From assembly GCF_913020055.1 (NCBI RefSeq), contig NZ_CAJWCF010000007.1, forward strand, positions 19,734-83,733: a DNA stretch of 64,000 nt, given 5' to 3'. Every line of letters starts with the position of its first letter. Position 1 is the first letter of the stretch. The notes beneath the pieces were generated by a model that was not told the DNA's origin, ran no database searches, and was given only the letters and a program-made list of their open reading frames with translations. The stretch is from an uncultured Paraglaciecola sp. GTDB lineage: Bacteria > Pseudomonadota > Gammaproteobacteria > Enterobacterales > Alteromonadaceae. The position numbers were made by a program, and so were the translations under genes. Below are positions 41,414-50,992 of this stretch, piece by piece.

Positions 41414-42208
41414 CTAAGCTTTGCCTGCAACGTAGATGAACTCATTGGTTGGAAACACAATACTGCCATCGTCGTGAGTAAAGTTTTTGCATCCTAATTG
41501 GATTGCTTCTTTCATCTTACTTTCGCCAATCACCTTCATCATGCCTTGATAGGGCCCAGCCCCCAATGAATATTCCCACTTCTGAGCAAAGTTATCATAG
41601 CTAAAGGGACAGTTTGCTTTGCCAGTACCAGTTATCTCAAGTCCTGCATCTTTAAACAATGCTTCTAGAATGCCTGGGGCTGAAAGTGCGAAAGGGCCAC
41701 CTGGTTTTGCATCTGCTGGTGGAGGTGGCATTGCTGCCTTAGTGGCAGAAAAAACAGCTTTGTAGTCGATGTTTTCTGGTGGACCAAAGAGGCAAGCGAC
41801 TACCGTACCACCCTTTTTACATACTCGTTTAAACTCGCGCAAAGTAGCAATAGGGTCCTCGGCGTATTGTACACAGTTTGCGGCAAAGACGACGCCGAAA
41901 GACTCATCCGGAAAATCGAAAGATTGAATATCGCCTACGGTAAAACAGCCATCTGGCACTGCTTTGCTCACAAAGGTAATAAGCCCTTCGGCGGCGTCAA
42001 TGCCTGTTACCTTTGCCCCTCTCGCGGCGGCCAAAACCGACGCCGTTCCGGTTCCGCAACCCGCGTCGAGAATCCGTGTCCCAGTTGCAACATTCGCTGT
42101 GCTCAACATTGCTTCGACGATGGGAATATGTAGTCGTTCCTGAATATTCCAACCAGAGGGGTTATGGTTCCAAAGTGACCCTTGAATTGTTGCTGATCCC
42201 ATTTTCAC
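41414..42208 (-). CDS. Class I SAM-dependent methyltransferase
   Basis: 264 residues. Motif I ILDAGCGTGTASVLAA (~48-62), acidic motif GIDAA, and motif II-like FGVVFAANCVQYAEDP. This is a methyltransferase type 11/UbiE-like fold. A good AAGGAG precedes the ATG. Substrate not predictable. It lies upstream of the btuB leader in the same direction but behind a separate promoter. Confidence 0.87.
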   Translation of the reverse strand: MKMGSATIQGSLWNHNPSGWNIQERLHIPIVEAMLSTANVATGTRILDAGCGTGTASVLAAARGAKVTGIDAAEGLITFVSKAVPDGCFTVGDIQSFDFPDESFGVVFAANCVQYAEDPIATLREFKRVCKKGGTVVACLFGPPENIDYKAVFSATKAAMPPPPADAKPGGPFALSAPGILEALFKDAGLEITGTGKANCPFSYDNFAQKWEYSLGAGPYQGMMKVIGESKMKEAIQLGCKNFTHDDGSIVFPTNEFIYVAGKA

Positions 42209-42294
42209 TCTCCTTAGTTGTTGAGTATATTGGCGATGTCTCCCATGCCGACTGAATCAAAGCAAGGTTAAGACAAAGAATACGTCATTAGAGT

Positions 42295-43014
42295 TTAGAC
42301 CGCGATAACATCCTTTCCACATGAGGCATGCCTTGGTGTGCTATCCACTTTAGTGTTAGGTAGTAAACCTTTTTGTTTAAGTTGTCTCATCGAGTGTTCT
42401 AATTTTGGGACTAATAAAACGTGCCGTTTGTTGACAAAATGATAACTTAAGCGGGCTAAAGTAGGTTCGTTATGGAAGTACAATTTATCTGTTTGTAGCG
42501 CACAAAGCACTTTGTTGGATTCGATGGTTGAGCTCAAAAACGCTTGGGCGATGCCTTTTTCTAACATACGCACAATGGCAATTGGTTTCGATTCAAATCG
42601 GCATCTTAACTTCGATGATTCACAAAAGGCCGGCGCACTTTGAAAGCTGGAAAGTATAACAATATTTGTGTTAGCCGCTATATTGCAGTCTTCTTTATTC
42701 AGGCAATAGAATCCAGAATGAAACACGTCGAGAGGTTCGTTGACTTTTATAAGGTTAGGGTAGTGTTTTGCGGTTAATTCAAATCTTCCGGCTTCTGCAT
42801 CGAATACTCCTTGATTGACGAGTCGCAGGCCTCGTTTTGAAGGGTAATAAACCAGCTTTGGAATTATCTTAAGTGGAGCATACAGCTGAGTATAAATATT
42901 TTCTATTGAGATTTGTTCGGTGTGCCCCTCATAAGTTTCAACAATATTAATGGTGAAAGATTCAGCATCTGAACAAGTAGTAAACACAATAAAAAATAAG
43001 ATCAAAAGACGCAT
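42295..43014 (-). CDS. Periplasmic substrate-binding-like protein
   Basis: 239 residues with a short signal peptide (MRLLILFFIVFTTCSDA). The body resembles the SBP_bac_3 family fold (YYPSKRGLRLVNQGVFDAEAGR is the R-x-x-x-L-x-x-G-x-x-D segment, given here as key residues). No transporter genes are near, so it may serve as a sensor or be an orphan. Such single proteins are common in Alteromonadales. Ligand unknown. Confidence 0.7.
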   Translation of the reverse strand: MRLLILFFIVFTTCSDAESFTINIVETYEGHTEQISIENIYTQLYAPLKIIPKLVYYPSKRGLRLVNQGVFDAEAGRFELTAKHYPNLIKVNEPLDVFHSGFYCLNKEDCNIAANTNIVILSSFQSAPAFCESSKLRCRFESKPIAIVRMLEKGIAQAFLSSTIESNKVLCALQTDKLYFHNEPTLARLSYHFVNKRHVLLVPKLEHSMRQLKQKGLLPNTKVDSTPRHASCGKDVIAV

Positions 43015-43139
43015 TTGAAAATAGTCTTATTAATATTTGAAGAGTAAAAGTTACGCTATTATAAAATGAGTTGCAAATCGTTGGTAACTTAATGGGGTAC
43101 AATATTTAGATATGTTCACACTTCAGATATTTTTGAGAA

Positions 43140-44110
43140 CTATCTTTTATTCAATGAGGTTTTTTTACCACTAATATCAGAGTTGGACTTAAACTTATCA
43201 AGAATAATGACTTGATTACGGCCGTTATTTTTTGCCCGGTACAGAGCTATATCAGATTGACTGTAAAGCAGCTCAAAAGTGCAGTCTAACCAGCTTTCAA
43301 TCAAGCCTATTGATAATGTAATATTAACTGGCTTGTCAGGCGTATTGAATGTGTTGGCCATGACTGTTTCGCGTAATCGGTTTATGATTTCATAAGCTTC
43401 TGTGGCTTGGGTGTCACGCAGTAAAATACCAAACTCTTCGCCACCTATACGCCCAAAATTATCATATTCACGTAATGTGTTTTTAATTGTGACAATTGGC
43501 GGAGAACATTATCGCCAACAAGATGCTCATACTCATCGTTAACTTTTTTGAAGTAATCAATATCTAATAAACAAAAAGTAAATTCCTTTTTAGTTCTTCT
43601 ATAAAGACTTATTTCAGATTTGACATTAACTATAAAGCTACGGCGATTGGCAATTTGGGTGAGTTCATCTGTTAAGGTTAGTCTAGTAATTTTATGAATC
43701 TGTTCAGACAGAGTTTGTTCAACACCTTTCTGCATAGTCATATTTTTTGCTTGTAACAGTAATTCCCCTGTTGGGAGAGTCTGTTCAGACATTAGGTACC
43801 AACTACCATCAGTATGATCCACTTCAAAAATTCGAAATTCTAGACTCCGTCTTTTGTTTTGGGCGAACTTTAACCAATGCTCAATATCTTTGGTTTCTAT
43901 ATTTGGACCTTGCTGATTTTGAAAAGCAATTCGGACAAGTTGGTTGAAGCTTTGCCCGATCATTTGGTCGAATTCAATACACATAAAATCGGCATAGGCT
44001 TGATTGCAGCCAACTAATAAATCTTCAGCTGAATAAATGGCATAGCCATCTTGAGTGACTTCAAGAAAGTCGCCTATTCGAGAGGCTAATGTTAAAACTC
44101 CGTCTTTCAT
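43140..44110 (-). pseudogene. PAS-GGDEF diguanylate cyclase, frameshifted
   Basis: From the ATG at 44110 (GAGGT site just upstream) the frame gives a PAS domain (~10-120) and the start of a GGDEF domain (TLTDELTQIANRR, DIDYFKKVND). It is then lost near 43484 in an A run of five. One more A restores a perfect continuation including the IGGEEFGILLR active site and LYRAKNNGRNQV, ending at 43140. The repaired product would be ~323 residues. The usual DxxGHxxGD motif reads NDEYEHLVGD, with Glu for Gly. The lesion could be a true deletion, slippage or an assembly error. Confidence 0.85.
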
Positions 44111-44540
44111 ACTACCTCTATATGTATATAGGAAGAGTAAATGTTATCCCTTATTTACAATACTGACTCTGATTGTAAAAGTGCTAACCTACCATAATTG
44201 GCAACTGCTGGTTTGTACATTAAATTTGCCTGACAAAGTTATAATTCAACATGGGTAATAACCCAACCGTGAGATCCCGAATACTTTTAGTTTAATCGAT
44301 TTAAGTCCCTGTTAGTTTACTGACAGGGACTTAGAATAAAGAGCAGTATCCTCAAAAACGCAAGGACAGGAATCTATTTAAAGTAACAACCCAAACAGGA
44401 TTTGAGTCGACAGTTTTGTATTATCAAACGAAAAAAATCAATGTATGTTGTAGGAAATAGGTAATACATTTAAGCTTATTACTGCTATCAGTGTTCTTAA
44501 TATCACTGCTTTTTTAGTTTATAAAAGGAATGAATAATTA
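44111..44540. other. Gene-free interval with one inverted repeat
   Basis: 430 bp without a convincing gene. It holds a perfect 10-bp inverted repeat AAGTCCCTGT (44303-44312 with 44323-44332) around a 10-base loop, lacking a T run on either strand. It must also contain the promoters of the divergent flanking genes. Nothing else recognised. Confidence 0.5.
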
Positions 44541-45833
44541 GTGAAAGTTCTCAGTGTTTTACTTCTAACTTTGTTGTCCTTCTGTGTTTTTGCGCAGTTT
44601 TCCGATCCATCGCCGTGGCCAGAAATCCGTAAAAAACGTATCGCTACATTATTGCCATCAGCACTTAAAGCGTCAAAAGTAGACGCGTGGTTAGTCATCT
44701 GCCGTGAAAATAATAATGATCCGTTAGCGAGCCATGTTGGCTGCGAAAATGCGGGTCAAACCGCGGTGTTTTTGTTCTTCCATCATAAGCAAAAATTTCA
44801 CTCAATGGCTTTTTCTCCAGCTGGGGAGGCGACCGCATTAAACGATGTTAATTTACTCAATGAAGTAGTTGCCGTTGACCGAAATGCATCTGCCATTCAT
44901 ATTGCCGCTGATTTTATTCGAGAAAAAAACTTTTCAAATATTGCGATTAATATGTCTTCCAAGAATGCTCAAGCAGACGGCATTAGTTTTACCCAATATC
45001 AACAACTGACCAAAGCGCTTGGTGAGACGTTAAGCCAAAGACTGACGTCATCAGATGAAATCATTTATCAATGGTTATCCATTAAATTGCCAGAAGAAAT
45101 TGAAATTATGCGTAAAGCCGCAGCTTTAACTGCACAATGGCAAATTGAGGCGTACTCGCAAATTACTCCAGGTGTCACGACCGATGCCGATGTAGCGCGC
45201 TTTTTAAAAGCTAAAATGCGAGAAGCGGGTGTCAGAGATGGATGGGCTGCGGAACAAAATCCAAATGTAAACTCAGGAACAGATCGTGGGCATTCACACG
45301 CCACAGATAAGGTCATTCAGCCAGGAGATGTAATTCAGACAGATTTTGGTATTCGGGTTTATGACAAGTGGGTGACGGACATTCAGCGTTTTGCCTACGT
45401 ATTGAAAAAGAATGAGAGCCAAGTGCCAGCTGATATTCAAGGTTACTGGGAAAACGCCAAACAAGGTCGTCAGGCTGCTTTTTTAGCAATGAAGCCAGGT
45501 GTGAAAGGCATAGATGTCGATGCGGCACAGCGTAAAGTCATGGCAGAAACTGGTTCTTTACCGTTAATGTGGAGTACTGGCCATCCGGTTGGTTATGTGG
45601 CGCACGACACAGGACCAAATTTAGGTGGCTCAAGTGCGGTCAGCGTTAGACCCGCATCTCAACGCCTATTAGCTAAAGGAATGACATTTGCGTTTGATGG
45701 TTTTTACAGTTGGTTGTTAGCCGACGGACAGCCTAAAACTATATCTGTTGAGGAAATGGTCCAAATCACTGACAGTGGCGCTGAGTTTTTGATCCCTCCA
45801 CAGCTTGATTTAGTCTTGATAAAATCAAACTAG
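44541..45833 (+). CDS. M24 (Xaa-Pro peptidase-like) metallopeptidase homologue, exported
   Basis: 430 residues with GTG start and a signal peptide (VLLLTLLSFCVFA). The pita-bread fold is visible in the C-terminal half: metal-ligand Asp in QTDFGI, Asp in TDIQRF, His in GHPVGYVAHD, and Glu in SVEEMVQI. The fourth ligand, usually Glu in TIEPG, is replaced by FAFDGF, so Asp substitutes. It may be a Xaa-Pro dipeptidase-like enzyme or a modified relative. Located in the periplasm by inference. Confidence 0.82.
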   Translation: MKVLSVLLLTLLSFCVFAQFSDPSPWPEIRKKRIATLLPSALKASKVDAWLVICRENNNDPLASHVGCENAGQTAVFLFFHHKQKFHSMAFSPAGEATALNDVNLLNEVVAVDRNASAIHIAADFIREKNFSNIAINMSSKNAQADGISFTQYQQLTKALGETLSQRLTSSDEIIYQWLSIKLPEEIEIMRKAAALTAQWQIEAYSQITPGVTTDADVARFLKAKMREAGVRDGWAAEQNPNVNSGTDRGHSHATDKVIQPGDVIQTDFGIRVYDKWVTDIQRFAYVLKKNESQVPADIQGYWENAKQGRQAAFLAMKPGVKGIDVDAAQRKVMAETGSLPLMWSTGHPVGYVAHDTGPNLGGSSAVSVRPASQRLLAKGMTFAFDGFYSWLLADGQPKTISVEEMVQITDSGAEFLIPPQLDLVLIKSN

Positions 45834-45934
45834 AAAGGTGTAATCAGCAATGATTAAAACGGTGTAAACAGAAGACGCAGGTCGATAATGGTTTAGGTTT
45901 TGTTGTCTATTTCAAATAAAACCTGCAAAAGGAA

Positions 45935-46741
45935 ATGACTATTTCTACACATGTATACCCCGAAAAATCACTAGAAGCCGTGGTCATAACACCCAAAGCG
46001 CTAAGTCTATGTGTCACAGAAACGTTATATTCTGCGGCGCAAGAAACCTATCAAGATATCGCCGCTATGACCCAAACTCAATCCGTCGATGCTGTGGTGG
46101 CATCGCTGCTCCCAGCACAAAAATATTTACCCCATGCTTCTTCTATGAACTTAGGTGCAATAAATAACAGAGCGCTAGTAGAAACTCTATTAGCGGAGAT
46201 CGCGGGAGGGCCTGCCGGTTATCAAATTCGTAAAATGTTAGGCAGTAATCAAGTTCTTTGTGATTTTGACCAGGCTTGGATACGCCGACAATACGCCCCA
46301 CATTTATACCCTACTAACCATGCGCCTCATGGCTGGCATCAAGACGGTGCTTTGGGATTTGATTTCCTCGCAACCAATAACAAACAACTGGATCCAGAAG
46401 GGTTATTGCCAACTGTTACTTGCTGGATTGCTTTGACTAAGTGCGGAGTAGATGCGCCAGGATTGGAATTTGTGTCTCAGACTGTTGATGCGCTACTGCT
46501 CCCCGAAGAGCTGACTAGTCACAGCATCAACAGTCGCTTTTCGGTAGATTCATTTTACACACCGCAAATGGACGCTGGTGATGCGCTTATTTTCCAAGGT
46601 GGCACGCTACATCGGACGCATGTAGTCAAAATAATGCAAACCAACCGCACTAGTGTTGAATTGCGCTTTGTTGCTAAACATAATATTCCGCAACGTTTGT
46701 CTGGGGATTATTTTATTCCCATGCCGAATGGTAATGAATGA
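45935..46741 (+). CDS. Phytanoyl-CoA dioxygenase-like (PhyH) oxygenase
   Basis: 268 residues. The Fe(II) 2-oxoglutarate oxygenase motif is visible: HGWHQDGALG (His-x-Asp, ~130), distal His in QGGTLHRTHV (~227) and an Arg in SVELRFV (~243) for 2-oxoglutarate. No signal peptide. The ATG at 45935 has AAGGA only two bases upstream, an unusually short spacing, but no other in-frame start upstream exists before a stop. Substrate unknown. It follows the M24 gene by 101 bp. Confidence 0.8.
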   Translation: MTISTHVYPEKSLEAVVITPKALSLCVTETLYSAAQETYQDIAAMTQTQSVDAVVASLLPAQKYLPHASSMNLGAINNRALVETLLAEIAGGPAGYQIRKMLGSNQVLCDFDQAWIRRQYAPHLYPTNHAPHGWHQDGALGFDFLATNNKQLDPEGLLPTVTCWIALTKCGVDAPGLEFVSQTVDALLLPEELTSHSINSRFSVDSFYTPQMDAGDALIFQGGTLHRTHVVKIMQTNRTSVELRFVAKHNIPQRLSGDYFIPMPNGNE

Positions 46742-46903
46742 AACCTTTACACAAAAGGTTACCGTCACGAAGTCGAATACGCGGCTCACAAAAATAGTAG
46801 TAAGGGCTCTATTTTGCCTGCAGTACTAGCAGCTCAAAAACGGAGGTGATTGATTTTTTATGGAAAGCTTGATTGTGTATGCTTTGATTCATGTCAGTAG
46901 GAG

Positions 46904-47657
46904 CTACTCAATGATGACTTTACCAAAAGCGTCGTTTGACGTGTAATGGATAAAATCACTGAATAATTTATCATTTTCTACATTAGATAACTTGTTATCT
47001 AATAGTTCTTTGAGTCTTAATCCCTCAGCCGTATTCGACACAGCTAAACTGGCTGGCACTATACCCATCTCTTTATAATATATATTTTCTATATTGAGTG
47101 ATTTAATCGTACTCATGGTGGAAACTCTTTCGAATAAAATCACTTTTAAACGCCCCATCTCTAACATTTTAACTAATTGTTGTAAGCTACTAACTTCAAC
47201 AAACTTTATAGTTGGAACACTCACTATTTCTGAGAAAAACTCAGCGTTTCCGATAAGAGTACCAATACTGCCATTAGGTAATTTTTCAATATCGAAATAA
47301 CTTTTATCTAAAGAATAGAAATCCACATGGGTATTAATATGCCAATTAAGTTCAACACTGTATTGATAGAAATCGTCAGTTTCTAATTGATAGGGAGTCA
47401 ACCCAATGAGATCTAATCGCCTACTTTGTAACTCTTTTTTTGCTCTACCGTAAGTCATGATATGAATATTGAAGTCTATGTTTTTTTCGAATGCTAATGA
47501 CATAAGCATGTCGATTACCATACCACTGCCATCTTCATTAATTAGTGGCGGAAAATGGCTCAAAACCAACTTCTATTTCTTGAGAGTAACTATGTGGGCT
47601 ATATGCAATCAACAGGTAAAAGATAGAGATATTAAATAACAGTACTAGGTTTCGCAT
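46904..47657 (-). pseudogene. Periplasmic substrate-binding-like protein, frameshifted near its start
   Basis: A start at 47657 (AGGAAG upstream) gives a signal peptide (LLFNISIFYLLIAYSPHS) and EIEVGFEPF before the frame is lost in a T run of four (47552-47555 on the plus strand). Removing one T joins it to GFEPF-PPLINEDGSGMVID and a normal SBP_bac_3-like body ending at 46904, ~250 residues in all. Without repair, translation from the internal ATG at 47569 would yield a protein with no signal. True lesion or base-calling error. Confidence 0.82.
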
Positions 47658-47749
47658 AAACGCTTCCTGCGTGTTTTGATAGCACAAAGATATGATCAGA
47701 GGTTGTTACACACAAGTCTTTTTATTGGCTTGTATTTTAGGTGACTTTA

Positions 47750-49972
47750 TTAACCTCCTTCACTTAGCATTCGTTTGGCTTGTTCAACAATCAACTCGCA
47801 TGAAGGTAACACTTGATAACTCGCTGCACCCAATGGAATAAAACTATCGTGGGCAGTAAGCCGTTCCACTTTTCGCTTTGAAAAATCTTTATCATGTTCA
47901 GCCAATAGAGTAATTAACGCTTCGCTAATTGAGCCTGTTTGGCGACATTCATCCACTATCAGCACATTTTTTATATTGCCAATAGCTTTAACAATAGCGC
48001 TTTCATCAAGCGGGGCAAGCCAACGTAAGTCAATTACAGTACAGTGAATACCTGATTCAGCGAGCAGTTGTTCAGCTTGCCGACTCAAATAATAACCGTT
48101 GGCATAACTGATAATACACAGGTCTTTACCCTTGCCAAAACAACCTAGTTGCCCGGTTTTAGTCGGTTTAGCATCGTTTGGTGGTACATAATCAAATGAC
48201 CAAAGTGAATCACCTTCTTGATGTAGATCTTTTTTCATATACAGCGCAATAGGCTCAAGAAAAATTACTACACGTTGCTCTTCTTGCGCCAATCTGACTG
48301 ATTCTCTGAGCATTTCCACGGCGTCGGCACCGTTTGAAGGGCAAGCAATAATTAATCCTGGAATATCACGAAATACAGCGAAGGAGTTGTCGTTATGAAA
48401 ATGCCCACCAAAACCACGTTGGTAAGCTAAACCAGCGATCCTTATGACCATAGGATTAGTGAATTGACCATTTGAAAAGAACGGCAGGGTGGCAGCTTCA
48501 CCGCGTATTTGATCTTCAGCGTTATGTACATATGCTAAAAACTGAATCTCTGGCATGGGCAAAAAACCGTTGTGTGCTAAGCCGATTGCCATGCCCAAAA
48601 TCGACTGTTCATCCAGTAGGGTATTGATAATTCTTTGTGGGCCAAATTTGTCTGCCAGTTTACTGGTGACGTTATATACCCCGCCTTTGGCGCCAATATC
48701 TTCACCACACATGACTATATTCTGTTGCTGTGCCATCAAATCTATCATGGTCCAATTCAGCAGTTTGGCTAGGTGCTGTTTCTTAGATACGTTGTGTTTT
48801 TCATGGCTGAATAATTGCGTGCGCTCGGCTTTAGATACTTTGCTCAGGTACTGTTTTTTTAACCTAGGCGGAATAATACTGTGTTTGATTTTCTCAGCAC
48901 TTGTTAGCTTAGGTTTAGTGATAACTGTTTGGCTGATTTCTTCAACTTGGCTTTCTATATTTTTATATAAATTAATAATTTGCTTATCTTTAAGACAACT
49001 ATGTTTCAACAGTAAAGCAGCACTAAATAACAATGGGTCGTGGGCTTCAGTGTCTTCAATATATTCATTACTTCGATAGGTAAATTCAGAATCTGAACCA
49101 GCATGCCCCAGTAAACGTACTGTTCTCATATGCAAAAATACTGGTTTACGTTGTTTTCGGGCAATCTCAACCGCTTGTTGGGTTTTGTGGTAAGTGTCGA
49201 GCAAATCTAAGCCATCACATTGAATATAATGTAACCCGGCTCTGTGTTCAAAATTGGCCTGCACCCAGCCTTTTGGTGTGGCGGTAGAGATCCCAATGCC
49301 ATTGTCTTCACATATAAATACAATGGGGATAGGCACTGACTGATAAGCAGCCCATGCTGCAGCGTTAATCGCACCTTGTGCTGTGGAGTGATTCGACGAA
49401 GCATCACCAAAATTACATATCACCACTCCGTCTTTATCTAATACGTTATCAACCTTAACTTTGCGCGAAAGACTAATACTAAAAGCCGTGCCTACTGCTT
49501 TAGGTAAGTGCGAGGCAATGGTGCTAGTTTGTGGTGGAATAAACAGGCTCTTGCTACCTAACACTTTGTGCCGACCACCGGAAATAGGATCATCAGACGA
49601 CGCAGCAAAACTCAGCAGCATATCGTACAAAGGGTTTTGGTCTGGTACTTGTTTAGAGCGCTGGATAACAAAAGCGCCACTTCTGTAGTGTAAAAAGGCC
49701 ATGTCATTAGGCCTAAATGCCAATGCACACGCAGCGTTACCTTCGTGCCCCGCACTGCCAATAGTATAAAAACTCTGACCTTGTTTTTGCATGATACGCG
49801 ATTGAAAGTCCAGATGACGACTCATCACCTGTGATTCAAATAGGTCAATCAATTGTGTGTTTGACAAACCCACTTCTGCAGGCGTGAATGAAGAATTTAC
49901 AATAGGCAAAGAATCAGACTCAATGGCCTGAATAATCTGTTGTTTAACCTTAATATTACGATCCTGCATCAT
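47750..49972 (-). CDS. 2-oxoacid dehydrogenase E1 with fused alpha and beta subunits
   Basis: 740 residues. The N-terminal half is an E1 alpha domain with GSAGHEGN, the thiamine-diphosphate region GDASSNHSTAQG-N-EDNGIGIST; the C-terminal half (from ~395) is E1 beta with GEDIGAKGGVYNVT, FLAYVHNAEDQIRGEAA and EPIALY. The pair is fused in one chain, as seen in some branched-chain or acetoin-type dehydrogenases. No E2 or E3 gene adjoins, so it relies on components elsewhere. It diverges from a LysR regulator, which may control it. Confidence 0.9.
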   Translation of the reverse strand: MMQDRNIKVKQQIIQAIESDSLPIVNSSFTPAEVGLSNTQLIDLFESQVMSRHLDFQSRIMQKQGQSFYTIGSAGHEGNAACALAFRPNDMAFLHYRSGAFVIQRSKQVPDQNPLYDMLLSFAASSDDPISGGRHKVLGSKSLFIPPQTSTIASHLPKAVGTAFSISLSRKVKVDNVLDKDGVVICNFGDASSNHSTAQGAINAAAWAAYQSVPIPIVFICEDNGIGISTATPKGWVQANFEHRAGLHYIQCDGLDLLDTYHKTQQAVEIARKQRKPVFLHMRTVRLLGHAGSDSEFTYRSNEYIEDTEAHDPLLFSAALLLKHSCLKDKQIINLYKNIESQVEEISQTVITKPKLTSAEKIKHSIIPPRLKKQYLSKVSKAERTQLFSHEKHNVSKKQHLAKLLNWTMIDLMAQQQNIVMCGEDIGAKGGVYNVTSKLADKFGPQRIINTLLDEQSILGMAIGLAHNGFLPMPEIQFLAYVHNAEDQIRGEAATLPFFSNGQFTNPMVIRIAGLAYQRGFGGHFHNDNSFAVFRDIPGLIIACPSNGADAVEMLRESVRLAQEEQRVVIFLEPIALYMKKDLHQEGDSLWSFDYVPPNDAKPTKTGQLGCFGKGKDLCIISYANGYYLSRQAEQLLAESGIHCTVIDLRWLAPLDESAIVKAIGNIKNVLIVDECRQTGSISEALITLLAEHDKDFSKRKVERLTAHDSFIPLGAASYQVLPSCELIVEQAKRMLSEGG

Positions 49973-50139
49973 GTCATTACGCCCTAAATGTACTGCTTAG
50001 ATAAATGTCTATAAGCCAGATTTTGGTCGACCTAGAATAAACTTTTACAAATCATAAGTTTTATTTAGATAAAGGAATAATATTAATAACCTTCATTTGC
50101 TATAGTTTTTACCTATATTAGATATAAGGACGAGGCAGC
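49973..50139. promoter_or_regulatory. Divergent promoter region of the E1 and LysR genes
   Basis: 167 bp, AT-rich, between divergent genes. LysR-type regulators usually bind and control such gaps. No clear T-N11-A palindrome is resolved by eye. Confidence 0.45.
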
Positions 50140-50976
50140 ATGGATTTACGTGCATTAGAGTATTTTGTGAGCATTTACGAAACGGGTAGTTTAAGCGCAG
50201 CATCAAAGAAAAAATTTGTCGCCCAGCCTTCCATATCTTCTTCGTTGAAACTATTAGAAAACAGTTTGTCGACCAGCTTATTTGTTCGTCATGCAAGAGG
50301 AGTGCAAGCAACCCATGCAGGTGAGCAGCTTTATCCGTTAGCCAAAAAATTATTGGGGCAAGCTACCGCCATTCGCGATGTATTTAGCACCGACACTACA
50401 AAAACACCTTTTCGGTTAGGTTTAATTAAAGGGTTAGGTGTTGCACGAATGAGTGATTTGTTAGGCAGGTTTACGCGTTCAGTCGACTCATTGGAACTCA
50501 CATTAGTGTCTCAAGATGAACCATGCCAAGCGCGGATCATTAGTCGCGATTTACTGCTAAACAACGAACTTTTTGTGCCTATGTGGCAAGAAGAATATCA
50601 ATTAGCTATTCCTCAGCATCATCCGTTAGCCTTAATCGATAATTTGAGTATTACCGATTTGCAGGGCTTGGCATTTGTACAACGCAATCCATGTGAAGGT
50701 TGGGTGTATTTGAAACAAGCACTTAATCACGCCAAGGTCAGGTTAGATACCAGAGCAAAAATACAAACGATTGAATATGCGTTAGGTTTAGTCAAAGCCG
50801 GTTTAGGCTGCGCTTTTATTCCGGTTTCCGATGATATTGTCAAAGATAAAAGCATACACTTTACATCAATAACAGGTTTGTCTATTTCAAGGGAAATAGG
50901 TTTAGCTTACAGCCATGAATCCGACACAGTTGAAGTCTTGAAAGAATTGGTAGGTCCGAATCACACTGCTAGCTGA
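50140..50976 (+). CDS. LysR-family transcriptional regulator
   Basis: 278 residues. An N-terminal winged helix-turn-helix (LRALEYFVSIYETGSLSAAS, then AQPSISSSLKLLENSLSTSLFVRHARG) with the usual LysR spacing, and a C-terminal effector-binding domain. AAGGACGAGG precedes the ATG. Divergent from the E1 gene, so it likely regulates that gene and itself. Effector unknown, perhaps a 2-oxoacid or amino-acid catabolite. Confidence 0.92.
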   Translation: MDLRALEYFVSIYETGSLSAASKKKFVAQPSISSSLKLLENSLSTSLFVRHARGVQATHAGEQLYPLAKKLLGQATAIRDVFSTDTTKTPFRLGLIKGLGVARMSDLLGRFTRSVDSLELTLVSQDEPCQARIISRDLLLNNELFVPMWQEEYQLAIPQHHPLALIDNLSITDLQGLAFVQRNPCEGWVYLKQALNHAKVRLDTRAKIQTIEYALGLVKAGLGCAFIPVSDDIVKDKSIHFTSITGLSISREIGLAYSHESDTVEVLKELVGPNHTAS

Positions 50977-50992
50977 TCAAAACACAACTCTT

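Noticed and set aside
48555..49079. A 174-codon plus-strand frame
   Set aside because: Antisense to the E1 dehydrogenase gene; no start signals or domain.
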